Source of the DNA: Poecilobothrus nobilitatus
Lineage: Eukaryota; Arthropoda; Insecta; Diptera; Dolichopodidae
Direction: 5' to 3'
Length of the DNA: 64,000 nucleotides
NCBI GenBank assembly: GCA_947095535.1
Contig: OX352774.1
Location: 266,697,843 to 266,761,842 of the forward strand
The notes under the pieces were generated by a model. It was not told the DNA's origin. It did not search any database and saw nothing but the letters and a program-made list of their open reading frames with translations. Position 1 is the stretch's first letter. Each line of letters opens with the position of its first letter. Position numbers and translations under genes: made by a program. Shown here piece by piece: positions 25,250 through 36,490 of this stretch.

Positions 25250-26458
25250 TGTATCTATCGTATAATATTATATAACTCCAAAAGTCGAACACAAATAATT
25301 TTTAGCACATTTCCAAAAAAAATTTGAAAAAATGTGCCTTATAGTTTAACTCTGTCCGTCCGTCCGTCTGTTTACTAAACTTCTACACTGTTAAAGATAG
25401 AGAAAAACAATTTTAATCATGGGTAGGTCTCATAAAAAATTAATGTTGTAGAACAACTTTTTCCTTTATAATTTCGACAGGAATTTACAAATCAATATCA
25501 AAATTATATAAGTTTTTTAAATTTAGTATTTAAATTCACCGTTATGCGAAAACCAAATTTTGCATGATTTTTCTACATTCATAAATCCGGCACGATTTTA
25601 GATAGCGACTTGAAATTTTGAAGTAAGAAAGCCCTTCTAGAATTAGTATAAGCTTCCTCAGAACATTTTTTTGGATTACCCCCCGTTTCAAAAATTGAAA
25701 ATTTCCTATTTTTAAACACCTGTAACTTTGGCACCTGTACAAATTTTTCTTCGGCAAGACATAAAAATTAAAGCTCCTGTAATATATTTTTACGTATGTT
25801 AACGGTTTCTAGGTTTCCAGAGTAACAGCCCCTCAAAATTACAAAAAATTCCAATTTTCAGATGCATATCTGCTAGGCTCTACGTATTAGTTTTACATTT
25901 TAAAACGGTTAGAAGACCGAAAATTTTCTTATCTCTATAAAACATTATCAAAATTATGCAATATTTTGTAATTTACTATTCAAATTTTCCGTTATGTGAA
26001 AACCACTTTTTGGATTAAATTTCTTTTTGCATAACTCCGGCACGCCTTTTTATAGGAACCTGAAATTTTAGGACAAGAAAGAACTTTTAGAATTAGTATA
26101 AGTTTCCTTAGAAATTTTTTTGTACCAACAGGGGGTGCAGCTATTAGGGTTTAAAAATTGAAAATTTGCTATTTTTAGGCACCTGTAACTTAAGCACCTG
26201 TACAAATTTTTTTTCGGCAAGACATAAAAATTAAAGCAGTAATATATTTTTACGTGTATTAACGGGTTTTCTTAGTTATATAGGATTCCGGACTTACAGC
26301 CCCTCAAAATTCCAGAAAAGTCCTATTTTCACATTTTTTTTATTACAAAAAATTTCTTTAATTTTAAAATTTTTGTGCAAGTCACAATTCTAAACAGTTT
26401 GTATTGTCTTTTGGAAATGTGCGCTTTTAAAAACCGTTGGTTTACATTCTACCTTGTT
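25250..26458 (-). mobile_element. Family X copy 1 with internal 450-bp duplication
   Basis: Reverse orientation: the right edge (26420-26458) is the complement of the X start AACAAGGTAGAATGTAAACC. A (GTCC)nGTCT tract is at 25352-25370, and CTTTTGGAGTTATA-type sequence lies at its left end. Inside, a module with CCGTTATGCGAAAACCA, CGGCACG, AGAATTAGTATAAG, CACCTGTAAC and GGCAAGACATAAAAATTAAA occurs twice, starting at 25539 and 25989 (450 bp apart, diverged). Other X pieces lie at 45655, 46560, 47519 and 53100. Confidence 0.7.
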
Positions 26459-29398
26459 TATTTTTAATTACGGTGGTAATCTTAATTGTTAAATATAAAA
26501 ATTAAAAACCTATGAAAAATAATTATAAATAAAAACAAAACGGATACTTTTATCTAACACATTTAACAAATATTTTCAAATCTCTTAAAAATTTAAATTC
26601 CATGGATAAATATAAAATTGAAGATATTAATTGAGATGGAAATATTCAATAGCTGTTTAACAGATGTTTATCGTAAAATTATTTTTAAACCTTTAGCATT
26701 GCATTGATGTAGTAAATTTATTTCATTCACTCTTCACTTTTTTGAAACTTATAGCGATATTATTCAACTTAACAAAAGCACTGGCGATAATATAGACATG
26801 AAAGTAAGATTCAAAACTTATGGTCATGAAAAATGTACGTCCTATTTAACTAGCTTTATCTTTTTAAATTTATTTAAATCTATTTAACTATAGCTTTATC
26901 TTAATAACTTTCTAAATAAGTTTTGTTTGATTATAAAATATGTATATCAAGTATAAAAAACAATTTAAAAATTTTGTAGGTATAGATATAGTAATGAAGA
27001 AATCAAACATTTTAAACTACCTCTAATTATTTATTTTAACGCTCATAATACAATTTACTAATGAATGAAACACAATTTCGATAAGTTATTTAAAAAGAAT
27101 ATTAGAAATATTGTACATATAAACTATCGAATAATTATGGTTAAACACCATCCATTTCAAAACTTTGAACAATATTACTGTTTTGCATTCAATTTTAAAT
27201 CGAATCTTTATTTAATTTTATATTGTATTTAGAAGCAATTTAAATTGATTTGATCATTTTAGATAGTTGATTAATTTTGCCAAAACAAATTGTTTTTTTT
27301 CCTGTGAAATTGTGCTAAAAAATAAAATAAAATTTTTTTAATATTTAAAAAAGACGTTCTGATCTGATTTCACTGTTTCTGTCATTTTCTGAATAATAAA
27401 ATCACCATTTTCTCTTAAATTTTAATTATTTTTGTGAATACTTGAAAATTCAATCACAAAACACAAAAAAATTACATAAAAATATTTTTTAAATTTGAAA
27501 TACAATTCAATTTTATAGAATTTTCCCACCTTCTTCTGAATTTCCATGAATTTTAAAATACATATTACAATCATTTCATTCTGTTAACCATTCTAAGAGA
27601 AAAACTTCAAATCGCAATTCCAAAATAAAGAAAAAATTTACCTTTAATTTAGTGCAACAAATTTAATTCACTATTCAGCAAAAACCGCAAAATAATTGTT
27701 TCATTTTATTCTTTTTTGCTAAAATTGATTTCAGTTAAAGAATTGCCCAAATTTAAGTGGGCAAAAAAAAAATATTCTTAAATTTTAAATTTCAAAAAGA
27801 CAGAAAAAAATAAAATTTTATAGATTATAATTAGTAAAGTATGTAATTCTAGATTTCAAAAACAATCATATAACAATTTTAAACTCAATCAAAATGAAAA
27901 TGTTTACATTACAAAATATATTAAGTATTATCAAGTAAATCCTTGCGCGTTTACGAATAGTTCTAGCACTTGAAACTATACTTTTTACTTCTATTCTCTT
28001 TACTTCTACTTCTATTAGTGCAATATATTACTCTTTTAGTGCGAATATCTACTATAGTATTATAGTAAAGAGTACACTAAAAATTTGACAGATAAACAAT
28101 TGCCATCAGCTTATTTAGTGCGATACACTAAAAATTGTTCAGAGTTTTTCGGAATTAGTTAAGTGTAATTAGGTAGTATTTAGTGCGAAGTACGATAGAT
28201 GCGGAAACAATCTTAATATACTTACAAAATGTACTAATTAAATTCCTATACTTTTTGCGTATGTTATATTTGGATTTTAATTTGTTACTGGGAAAAGCCA
28301 CACCACTAAGTAATTTTAAAAAAAGAGGCACTTATACAAATTGTTTATCAGTTTATAGCTTTTTCCTCTAGTCCACTGATACTCACTGATACCCGGCCTG
28401 TTTTTGAATACATTTTTTTTAAATTAAAATATGTGTTATAAATATTTTAAAGTTTTACTTTCTTACTTATTTGCCCCGTACTTGTACTAATTCATGATAA
28501 TATACAATTTTTTTTTAACAAAAATTCGCCTGACAAAATGTTTAACTAAACCAAATGCATTAAACCAAATCATATTTGCCATTTTCATTAGAGAAATTCA
28601 AGTGGAAAATTTTACAAAATTAAAAACAAAATATAAAATCATTAAATTTGAAACAATCATCAATTGGAAGGATGTCCCGCTTTAATATTCTCCTCTAAAC
28701 ATTCAATAATGTTTATAGATGCCTAACTATTAAAATACACAAATATACCAATATATTTACATGCCATAGATATAGAAAAATAAACTACATATGTTGTATA
28801 ACTCTTGTTTTGATTAAATATTCCGCAAACTTTGAAATAAACGAATAATTTATTGATTACCAGAAGGATACGACAAATGAAAAAACTATATAAAAAATAA
28901 TAGGAAATATATTATTTTCATCAATCAAACCAAATGTAAATGTTTTTTCAAATGTTTTTTAAGTAAAATTGGTAAATTTCAGAAATAGATTTTTATTTTC
29001 GCAAAAAAAATCTAATCAAAAAATAAGATAAAAAAAGCAGTGGAAACCTTAAATTGGGTTGATTTGAATAGTGAACCGCCCTTTTCTAGTTTTTGTTAAG
29101 AGTATATCTTCTAAATTTATTTAAAAAAAAAATCTATAAAGAAAAAAAGAAAAATTTCACACAATATTTATGTTATATAACCTATCATTAGAAAAACGAG
29201 TTGAATTTGTTCTTAAATGAAATCCAATACTGAACAAAAGGAACCATCGCAAAATTCAATGAAACATTAAACAAAATTGTTTTATTTGTCATCAATTGCT
29301 TAAAAAATCAAAACCTTTTAGAAAGAAAGCAAAATATATAAAATAGAATAAATTTAAATATACAAAAAACAGATCAGTTGAAATCACAAATATTTAAA
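26459..29398. other. AT-rich DNA without a gene
   Basis: Nothing coding recognised. A cluster of TTAGTGCGA-type motifs lies at 28015-28188 (see findings). Open frames at 28183 and 28494 show no family resemblance. Confidence 0.55.
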
Positions 29399-30600
29399 AA
29401 CGAGGAAGAATACAGTTGCTCTTTCAACTCTTAAATACCCGTACGAACCCATTAATATATCTATTACTCAGCTTATAATGTTATGGTTTTTAATTTTTCA
29501 TTAGTTTAAAATAATTTCAGTAAGATTTACAATTTCTGGAACTATGGTTTATATATGATTCTTCCAAAACTTTTCCAAATGTGCTATAGTACCATTTAAT
29601 AATAAGCGGCAAATGTATACAGAGTGTTTCCGACTCGATGGTCTTCCTTGAAATGAGTAATCGGGCATGTTGAGACGAACAAAAAATTTTATTGGAGAGG
29701 GGATCTATTCTGGATCCTTTTCGAGATATGATGGTTAAAGATGTTTTAGCAAATTTTCATAAAAATCTCTATATAACTTTTGAACGGCTTGCTATACGGA
29801 GAAGGGTCCGTCTCGACATGCCCGATCACTCATTTCAAGAAACACCATCGAGTCGGAAACACCCTGTATATTTATAGGTACTTACAATTACTACAAAATA
29901 GCAAATAAATTTTAATACGTTGTATATATAATGTATTCATATAATATTATTATTATATATTGCCATACATAGCAATATTTATTTAAAAATATTTCACTCA
30001 TATAATAATTTCTTAAAACGTACATAGGAACAATAAAATATGTATAAATACGTCGTATATATATCTATACTCTCATTATTTATCATTAATCATTTATTCA
30101 TCAATAACATAACGATATATAAATAAACATGATATATAAGTATCTATCGTATATACCAATATCATATAAATATAATATTCTTTAGGCAACCGTTATATTT
30201 TTCATTTATTTCAATTTTTTTGTATTACGCATCCTCAACTATTTTAAATTTTAAATTGTCGATACAAAAACAAAAAATTCAAAAAAATCGTAGGGAATGT
30301 TCAGTTTTTGGCCCCTTGCAACTCCTAACCGGCAGGAGATAGAATAATATTTTTTAAAATAACTCATATTTATTTGTAAAAATCTAACTCCTCTCAAAAT
30401 TTCAAGTTTTTGACTTAAACAGTTTGGAAATAGAAGGGGTTAAGACAGCAATAATTGAATTTTGCATAACGGTAAATTAAAACAACATATGGCAAAAGTA
30501 TATAGTTGTAAAGCTAATAAAAGTAGTTATCGTATGGCGTTTTCAGATTGAAGATACAGCTTATAGAACTTGTGTTATAACAATTTATCAGTTATAACAA
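29399..30600 (+). mobile_element. Family Z copy 3a, interrupted by a MITE
   Basis: Begins AACGAGGAAGAATACAGTTG like copy 2 and follows it closely to AAGCGGCAAATGTATA (29604-29619), where a 247-bp MITE is inserted. It resumes with the same AT-rich interior (AAACATGATATATAAGTAT at about 30124, CAACCGTTATATTTTTCATT at about 30187) and ends after the CATAACGGTAAATTA segment (about 30466). Its 3' part is missing or replaced by copy 3b. Confidence 0.7.
29620..29866. mobile_element. 247-bp MITE with about 60-bp inverted repeats and TATA flanks
   Basis: The left end CAGAGTGTTTCCGACTCGAT is mirrored by the right end (complement CAGGGTGTTTCCGACTCGAT). Matching continues through GAAATGAGTRATCGGGCATG to GAGACG. 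TATA flanks both sides (29616-29619 and 29867-29870), consistent with a TA target duplication as in Tc1/mariner-type elements. It is inserted in family Z copy 3a; the same site is uninterrupted in copy 2. The 61-codon frame inside is not a gene. Confidence 0.85.
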
Positions 30601-31109
30601 AAAAATTGCTTATTTCGTTTTTTAACTGAAAATGGACATATGAATTAGAATCAAATATAAATTTAAATAAAGCCTTTTTGAGGGTTACCAAATACTTATT
30701 TTATTAGTTCGAGTAAATTAAAAAAAATTTCTCAAATTTCGAGTTCAACGTATAAATAAACAATATTAACAAAAAAGTCCTTTTTAGGACTATCATATAC
30801 CTATATTTGATAGAGTAAATTTAAACAAATCCAAATATTTGTTATTGCGTTTACTTATTAAACACCTCGAATTTCGAGGGGTGGGCAAATACTAGTATTA
30901 CTTAATGATTGAATTACATATTTTGTTTTTAAAATTAAATTTTAATTTAATTAAAGTTATTAAAAATTTTAACTACTTGTAAAGTAACAAAATAAGTGAA
31001 AAAAATAATATTATATTGTCTGCTAAAAAACTATTTTTGAAGAAACTAAAGCAATACATAAGCACAGTTCACTCAATTGTTTCTCAAAATAAACTGAAAA
31101 TATATTCAT
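30601..31109. other. AT-rich DNA between two Z copies
   Basis: No gene. Includes GCCTTTTTGAGGGTTACC and CCTTTTTAGGACTATC, which look like a weak internal duplication about 115 bp apart. Confidence 0.4.
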
Positions 31110-33473
31110 AATTGCCTACCTATGCTATGTATATGGTTCGACCATATACGCAGCTATTTATTTCATATCTATACTATTATTATATGCCATACAAATTACA
31201 CACGCAATATAATACGATATTTTAGGTTCATATATCAATATCATATAAATAAGCTCTTTACGCAATCGTTATATTTGTTATTTATTTACTTTTTTGTATT
31301 ATACATCATGTATAGAGATTGTGATCGAGAATTCTCGAGAATATTGTAAATATTGAATGTATTGAGTCTCGGAAAATTTAAGTGATTAAGATTTGGGAAT
31401 TCTCGTTTCTCGAGAAAAAATGCCTGATGTCTCGTGAATCTAAATATGTATATATAACAAAATTGGCAAATTTGTGTTAATTTACTTAACATTAAAATTT
31501 TGCTTTTAAAACTACTTGGCAAAAAAAAAACAACTTGTTCAGAAGATAATAAAATATTTAAAATTATATATTAGCTATGGCAGCACTGTCTTTGACAAAT
31601 GACATACATAATCCTATCGAAAAAAATAGTATACACTCTAAATTCTTAATAGACTTTTTGCGAATAGCAGAATGCCATTTCGAAACGACTAGAGTTAAAA
31701 ATGAATTTGAACTGTCAAAATTATATTGAAACATTTATTTATTTCAAACAAATAATGGAGTTTTCCAAAGCAAAAATAATTTTAAAAAGTATACATATAT
31801 GTAAGTTTATAATATTAAAATTTGAAATAAAAAGCAATAATGACACTTCTTAAGACTTTGGCATTTGTAACACTCCTTAATTCTCCTCGCGAGTAGAATT
31901 AAAGAAGTTAACTCTGTTAACTCGATTCTAGTATTTCAAAACGATATTTATGACGTCAGATGGTTTATTTTACTTTACTCCGGCATTTCGAAACGGCTTT
32001 TATCTGTCATGTGTTAGCTAAACACCAAAGTGTGAGAAATCAAACGCACTCAAGGCGTATTTGATTAAAATGTAAAACTTGAAATTTGACATAAAAAATT
32101 ATTAAATTTTTGTTACAAATAGGTATATGTAAAGTAGTCAAGGATTCTAATTTCTAAACTTACGTAATATGTATCAACTAGATAAACCCGTCGTAGCATA
32201 CGCCAGTCTGGTAATCTAGAAAGAATATTGGGTTTTTGTCACTTAGCTTTTTAATGAAATAAAAAGAATAATATTTCTGTTCTAATATAGTTTTTATTTA
32301 TCTTAAAAACGTTTTTTGAGAACTATGTTCCCTTCATCAGTAAGAATACATAACTTTTTACAATAAGAATAAGAATAAATTTAAATAAACGTAAACACGT
32401 AGGAAAAATTTTGTAGTAGTGGTTTGTAAGCGACAACCCGCGTCCCTTCAAAAATAATCTTTGTTATATAAAAATGTCTAAATTCGTATAAAATTTACTA
32501 TTTTTTACGTGAAATGTCAAATTTGAGTACCTACTTTTGTATTTGGGGTTTAAAATTAATTATTTTTCATACGGAAATGTGAAAATTTAATTTTTTTTGA
32601 ATGAAATTGGTATATCAATGTGAGGGCATACTGTAAGTATTAATAGTTAAATTCAAAATTAGAGTATTCGCTTTTTTCGGAATATTTATATCTATATACG
32701 TATGTCTATGCAATATTTTGAAATTTCGGGGTTTTGATTTTCGGAATTTTGTAATTTCGGGATTTTAATTTTTGGGATTTTGATTTTCGGGTATTTGATT
32801 TTTCGAGATTTTGTTTTCGAAATTTTGAATTTGAGATTTTTGAGATCACATAACCAACCCTATAAATTTTCAAGTTTTTTTATTCTTTTTTTCTGTTATG
32901 AAAACTAATTATAGTTTTTGCTATGAAAAATGTTATTGTTGCAAACGTTAACGGCTTTTATGTAATAGATTATCATACTGCATACATTAAAACAAAAATT
33001 ATTATATTAAAAAAAATAGATAAAAAAAAAGTCTCGATGTCTCGGGAATTGAAAAAGGTCGGGAAATCACAATCTCTATACACTACAGATCATCCTCAAT
33101 AATTCTAATTATAATAAATGTTATAAAACAAGAAAAAATAGACTCAAAATTTTGTAAGAAGATGTAAGAAGAAAGAAATGTGAAGATGAAAAAGTTTGTT
33201 GTTCGAGAGTTACCCGAAGTTTTGGTCGGATCTCAACCAAAAACAATAGGGAATCTACAAATTGATCCAAGAATATGTTGTGTTAATTTCATGATTGTAC
33301 ACCTATCTTAGTTTTTGAGTTAACGTACTGACGAACGGACCGAAAAAGCTTGTTGGATTAATTTTTCGATTCTAATCTGATATATATATATATTTGAGTC
33401 TATTTTTATCAGTCTATTTCGATGTTACAAACGGAGGAAGTTGTAATATACCCGGAACTATTGTACGGGTATA
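31110..33473 (+). mobile_element. Family Z copy 3b, interrupted by a DNA element
   Basis: The 5' part (31110-31305) repeats the AT-rich Z interior (TTCATATATCAATATCATAT, CGCAATCGTTATATT). After a 1.8-kb insertion it resumes at 33084 with ATCATCCTCAA and continues through ACCCGAAGTTTTGGTCGG (about 33211) and ACTGACGAACGGACCG to GTTACAAACGGAGGA. It closes with the perfect hairpin TATACCCG...CGGGTATA (33447-33473). Copies 3a and 3b are two separate Z insertions lying head to tail. Confidence 0.65.
31308..33083. mobile_element. About 1.8-kb DNA transposon-like insertion with inverted ends
   Basis: The left end GTATAGAGATTGTGATCGAG is mirrored by the right end (complement GTATAGAGATTGTGATTTCC). 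Next to both ends lie CTCGAGAATTCTC / GTCTCGGGAA-type sequences. It sits inside Z copy 3b at the point where copy 2 is uninterrupted. No transposase frame is readable. No exact target duplication was found. The end sequence would fit a hAT-type element, but this is a guess. Confidence 0.55.
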
Positions 33474-34444
33474 AAGACCTGCTATGCGCTGCTGTGATTC
33501 AAATATAAATCAATAGAACTTATAAAAACACTTAACAATATTTAAAAAATGGCTACAAATACGCATAACAAGGTAATTGTGGAAAAAAGGGGTAATGGAT
33601 AACCTTTAACGCTAGTTTATTTTCTTATATCAGTCTTTTTTTAACATCTGGATAGAATATTAAATTTTTGTTCGATCAACAGCGAACGATCCTTAGTATT
33701 TGCTTTGGAAATTATGATATAAGGAGAACTTTCAAGATAGCATCGGTTATAAATAACCCCCCAAAATATTTTATCTGGTTCGCAACACAATTTCAACCAA
33801 TAAAAAATAGATGTTGTAAAGTCTTTATGTTGTAAAATACCGTTATTGAAAACATATTAGTTTTTTAACACTTCCACTTTTTAACATAGCTTAAAATTTA
33901 TTTTTCTATATCAAACTTTAAAACCCACAAACGGTAAACAATAAATATTGAAATCTAAAATTTGAACATTGCTCTGAAGATAAGAAATAAAATAAAACAA
34001 GAAAATGTTTTAAAAGTGTAAAATCGATATTTATTTTGTTTCACTATGAGAGAAAAGGAGTACAAATGTCGTCCATATATCTTTTAGTTCAGGAAATATG
34101 GTAAAAAAATCAGAATGTAAAATTTATATTTGAATGACTATTTGACCCCCTTTTAATAGTCATCGCGAACTAGGACTAGGGCAAATATGTTCATTCATGT
34201 CCCAGCTTGTTTTATGTAAAGGTTGAAAAGGATAGGTCGCGGGAGTTAAAGTAAAACTGAACCTTTTTTTTCACGAAATTTTCATTATCTTAATTTTATA
34301 TAAAAGCCTATTTTCTTATAAATTTTTAATATTTTTATTTTGTCTGTTTTTATTTAAAATAAATCTATATAGAAAATAAAATATTTGTATCAAAAATTTT
34401 GACTCTTTTCAAATTCCTATAGAAGAATTTGGATTTTATAATTA
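33474..34444. other. AT-rich DNA downstream of the host gene
   Basis: No gene recognised. The last 100 bp are the 3' untranslated region of the minus-strand gene, including its poly(A) signal. Confidence 0.5.
34349..34354 (-). terminator. Candidate poly(A) signal AATAAA
   Basis: TTTATT on the plus strand, i.e. AATAAA about 90 nt after the stop codon of the ATP synthase d-like gene, in an otherwise A/T-rich 3' flank. Other A-rich signals are near, so the choice is tentative. Confidence 0.45.
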
Positions 34445-35326
34445 TTATTTCTTATCTGGTTTTGTTTCATTTTTTTTTTCAGAACTATTCTTTTTTTCTG
34501 CTGGTTTTTCAATATTTTCCTTTGTTTCTGCTTTATTTTCTTTACTTGACGTTTCTTTTGCATCATTTTGTACTGAAACGTCATATTCTATATTAGATTT
34601 TCCTGGAGTATTTTCTTCTGGTGTATGTGGCCAAAATGTTGGATTATTTATAAAATCTGGTGCACTTTCTGGTCTAGCTTTTATATAATCTTCCATAGTC
34701 ATTTGATTATATGGTAACATAGATTGAATAAATTGCATTTGCATTTCTAACTCACATATTCTAGATTTTGATGCCGTAACAAATTCATTTAATCTTTCCT
34801 TAAAAAGAAATATAAATTTAAATTAATTTAAAAATTTATTCAAGATCATCAAGTTATACTTTCGTTTCAAGTGTTTCTTCATCTAATAAAATACCTATTT
34901 CTTTTGGTATTTCTGGTCTTGGAACTTTAAAACTCTTGTATTGTTTTTCAAATTCTTCAACCATTTGAACATTATCAGGGATATTTGCTTTATATTTCTG
35001 CCAATCAATTTTTGGTATTTCAACTTTTAACCTTCTATAAATTTAATAAAAGAAAATTATCTAAATATTTATTATTTAATACTAATTAATTACGAAACGT
35101 ATTCCTGATGTTTCGCATACAATTTTTTTAAATGTTTTTGTTGATTTTGCGGACATCTAGCAAAAAGTTCGTCATAAATAGCACCATATGTAACATTTTC
35201 ACCACCGTCTTTACCAGTTCCTCCGCTTTCCTCAGGTTTAGGTTCGCTTTTTTTTTTCCTACCGAAAAGAGAGCGATATATGATACGATTACGTTTTTTT
35301 GGAAGAAATCTTAAAAAATAAAACAT
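34445..35326 (-). CDS. ATP synthase subunit d-like protein, three exons
   Basis: Host gene on the minus strand: exon 1 35326-35094, exon 2 35034-34860, exon 3 34798-34445. Introns of 59 nt (35093-35035) and 61 nt (34859-34799) start GT and end AG. Joining them keeps one frame of 253 codons. Subunit d belongs to the peripheral stalk of mitochondrial F1Fo ATP synthase. The match is clearest in exon 3 (residues 164-198): LPYNQMTMEDY and NPTFWPHTPEE, near-identical to the C-terminus of fly subunit d as I recall it. Exon 2 adds PKIDWQKYK (85-93) and an EEFEKQYKSFKVPRP segment. Unlike the usual protein of about 175 residues, it has a basic then Gly-rich N-terminal extension (1-50) and a Lys/Glu-rich tail (199-253). 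It is therefore probably a diverged paralogue, like the d-like copy in Drosophila, rather than the standard gene. The start ATG is the first in frame; an upstream exon cannot be excluded. Confidence 0.88.
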
Positions 35327-35629
35327 GACAAAATAAAATGTTTTTTTTTTATTTTAAATTGTCGAATAATTCAAAACAAATTTTTTGAAAAATTATTTTA
35401 TAGAAAAGCCTCAATTGTTCTAGTTCGAAGACATCTTTAGGTATAGTTCATAAAAATGTAAAATTCTATTTTTTTACCTACATTTTGACCCTAGAATTTA
35501 TATTTAACACTACGATTTTCAGAACATTTCTGTCTGGGTTTCAACCAAAGTACTTTTCAAATAATTGAAATTAAAAGTTTAGAAGTATTTTTAAGTACTG
35601 AAAAATACAATCATTGTTTAATTATCCAT
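35327..35629. other. Upstream flank of the ATP synthase d-like gene
   Basis: Should contain the promoter and 5' untranslated region of the minus-strand gene. It is A/T-rich with long T/A runs directly before the ATG. No TATA box or initiator stands out. The Y element begins about 300 bp upstream of the start codon. Confidence 0.4.
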
Positions 35630-36490
35630 TCAAACCAAACCAAATTTTACAGAAGTTGTTAGTATACAACTGGATATATTTTCACGGAATTTCGAATATC
35701 TAGCCTTAATAGACACACTTCTTTTCCGTTAAAAAGAGAAGTTTTATGGAAGCTTCCCGAACCTGTTGCACCGGTATAACCAAAATTTACTGAAGCTTTT
35801 GCCATAAAACTTGATTATCTTTTGTAAAGTTTCCGATGTCTAGCTTCATTAAGTTCCAAGAGGTGGAAGAAACCCGAACCTGTTGGACCAGATCAAACAA
35901 ACTTAATAGAGGTTATTGCGATTAAACTTAAGCATTTTTTAGAAAATTTCAGATGTCTAGCTTTCTCAGGTACCAAATTATGGGGATATAAATTATGTTT
36001 ATATGACAAAATAAGTTATATGGCAGCTCCCTGAACCTGCTGGCCTAGAGCAACCAAATTTTACATAAGTTCTTAGTATGTAACTCGGCACTTTTTCACA
36101 AAATTTCCTAGATTCAATATATACTGTACCAGAACCTTTTGCTCTAGCGCAACTAAATTTTGCAGATGTTGTTGGCATGCATCTCGGCACCTTTTCGTTT
36201 AGCTTCAATAAACTCTGCAATACGTACCGCACGTAATCGAACCCGCTTGTCGAAAATGCTGGATTTAAATAACGAACCTAACAATTTTGCAAAACTGACG
36301 TTAACAAAATTTCAGGCTCCTAGCTTCTTTATTTTTTGAGTTATCGTGCCGACGAATGACAGACGTAAATGGCTTAATCGAATTAAGAATTCGATTCTGA
36401 ACCTATCAACTACACGTGAGTTTATATCTAGCTGGACTTCTTGAAAGTGTCACAAAAGTAATGGCAAATTTAGTATAACCTTGAACCATA
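35630..36490 (+). mobile_element. Family Y copy, 5'-truncated
   Basis: Five diverged minisatellite units with the cores CCAAATTTTACAGAAGTTGT, CTTGATTATCTTTTGTAAA and TCTAGCTTCATTAAGTTCC. They are followed by the 3' region: GAGTTATCGTGCCGACGAATG (the GTCY tract degraded), AATTCGATTCTGA, AAAGTAATGGCAAATTTAGT and the end TATAACCTTGAACCATA. The 5' start AACAAGGAAGAG is absent. Its right-hand end corresponds to 40241-40290 inverted. Confidence 0.7.

Noticed and set aside
29692..29877. 61-codon frame at 29.7 kb
   Set aside because: It spans the interior and the end of the MITE at 29620-29866.
35132..35314. Plus-strand frame opposite exon 1 of the ATP synthase d-like gene
   Set aside because: Antisense shadow; only the minus strand gives the spliced conserved protein.
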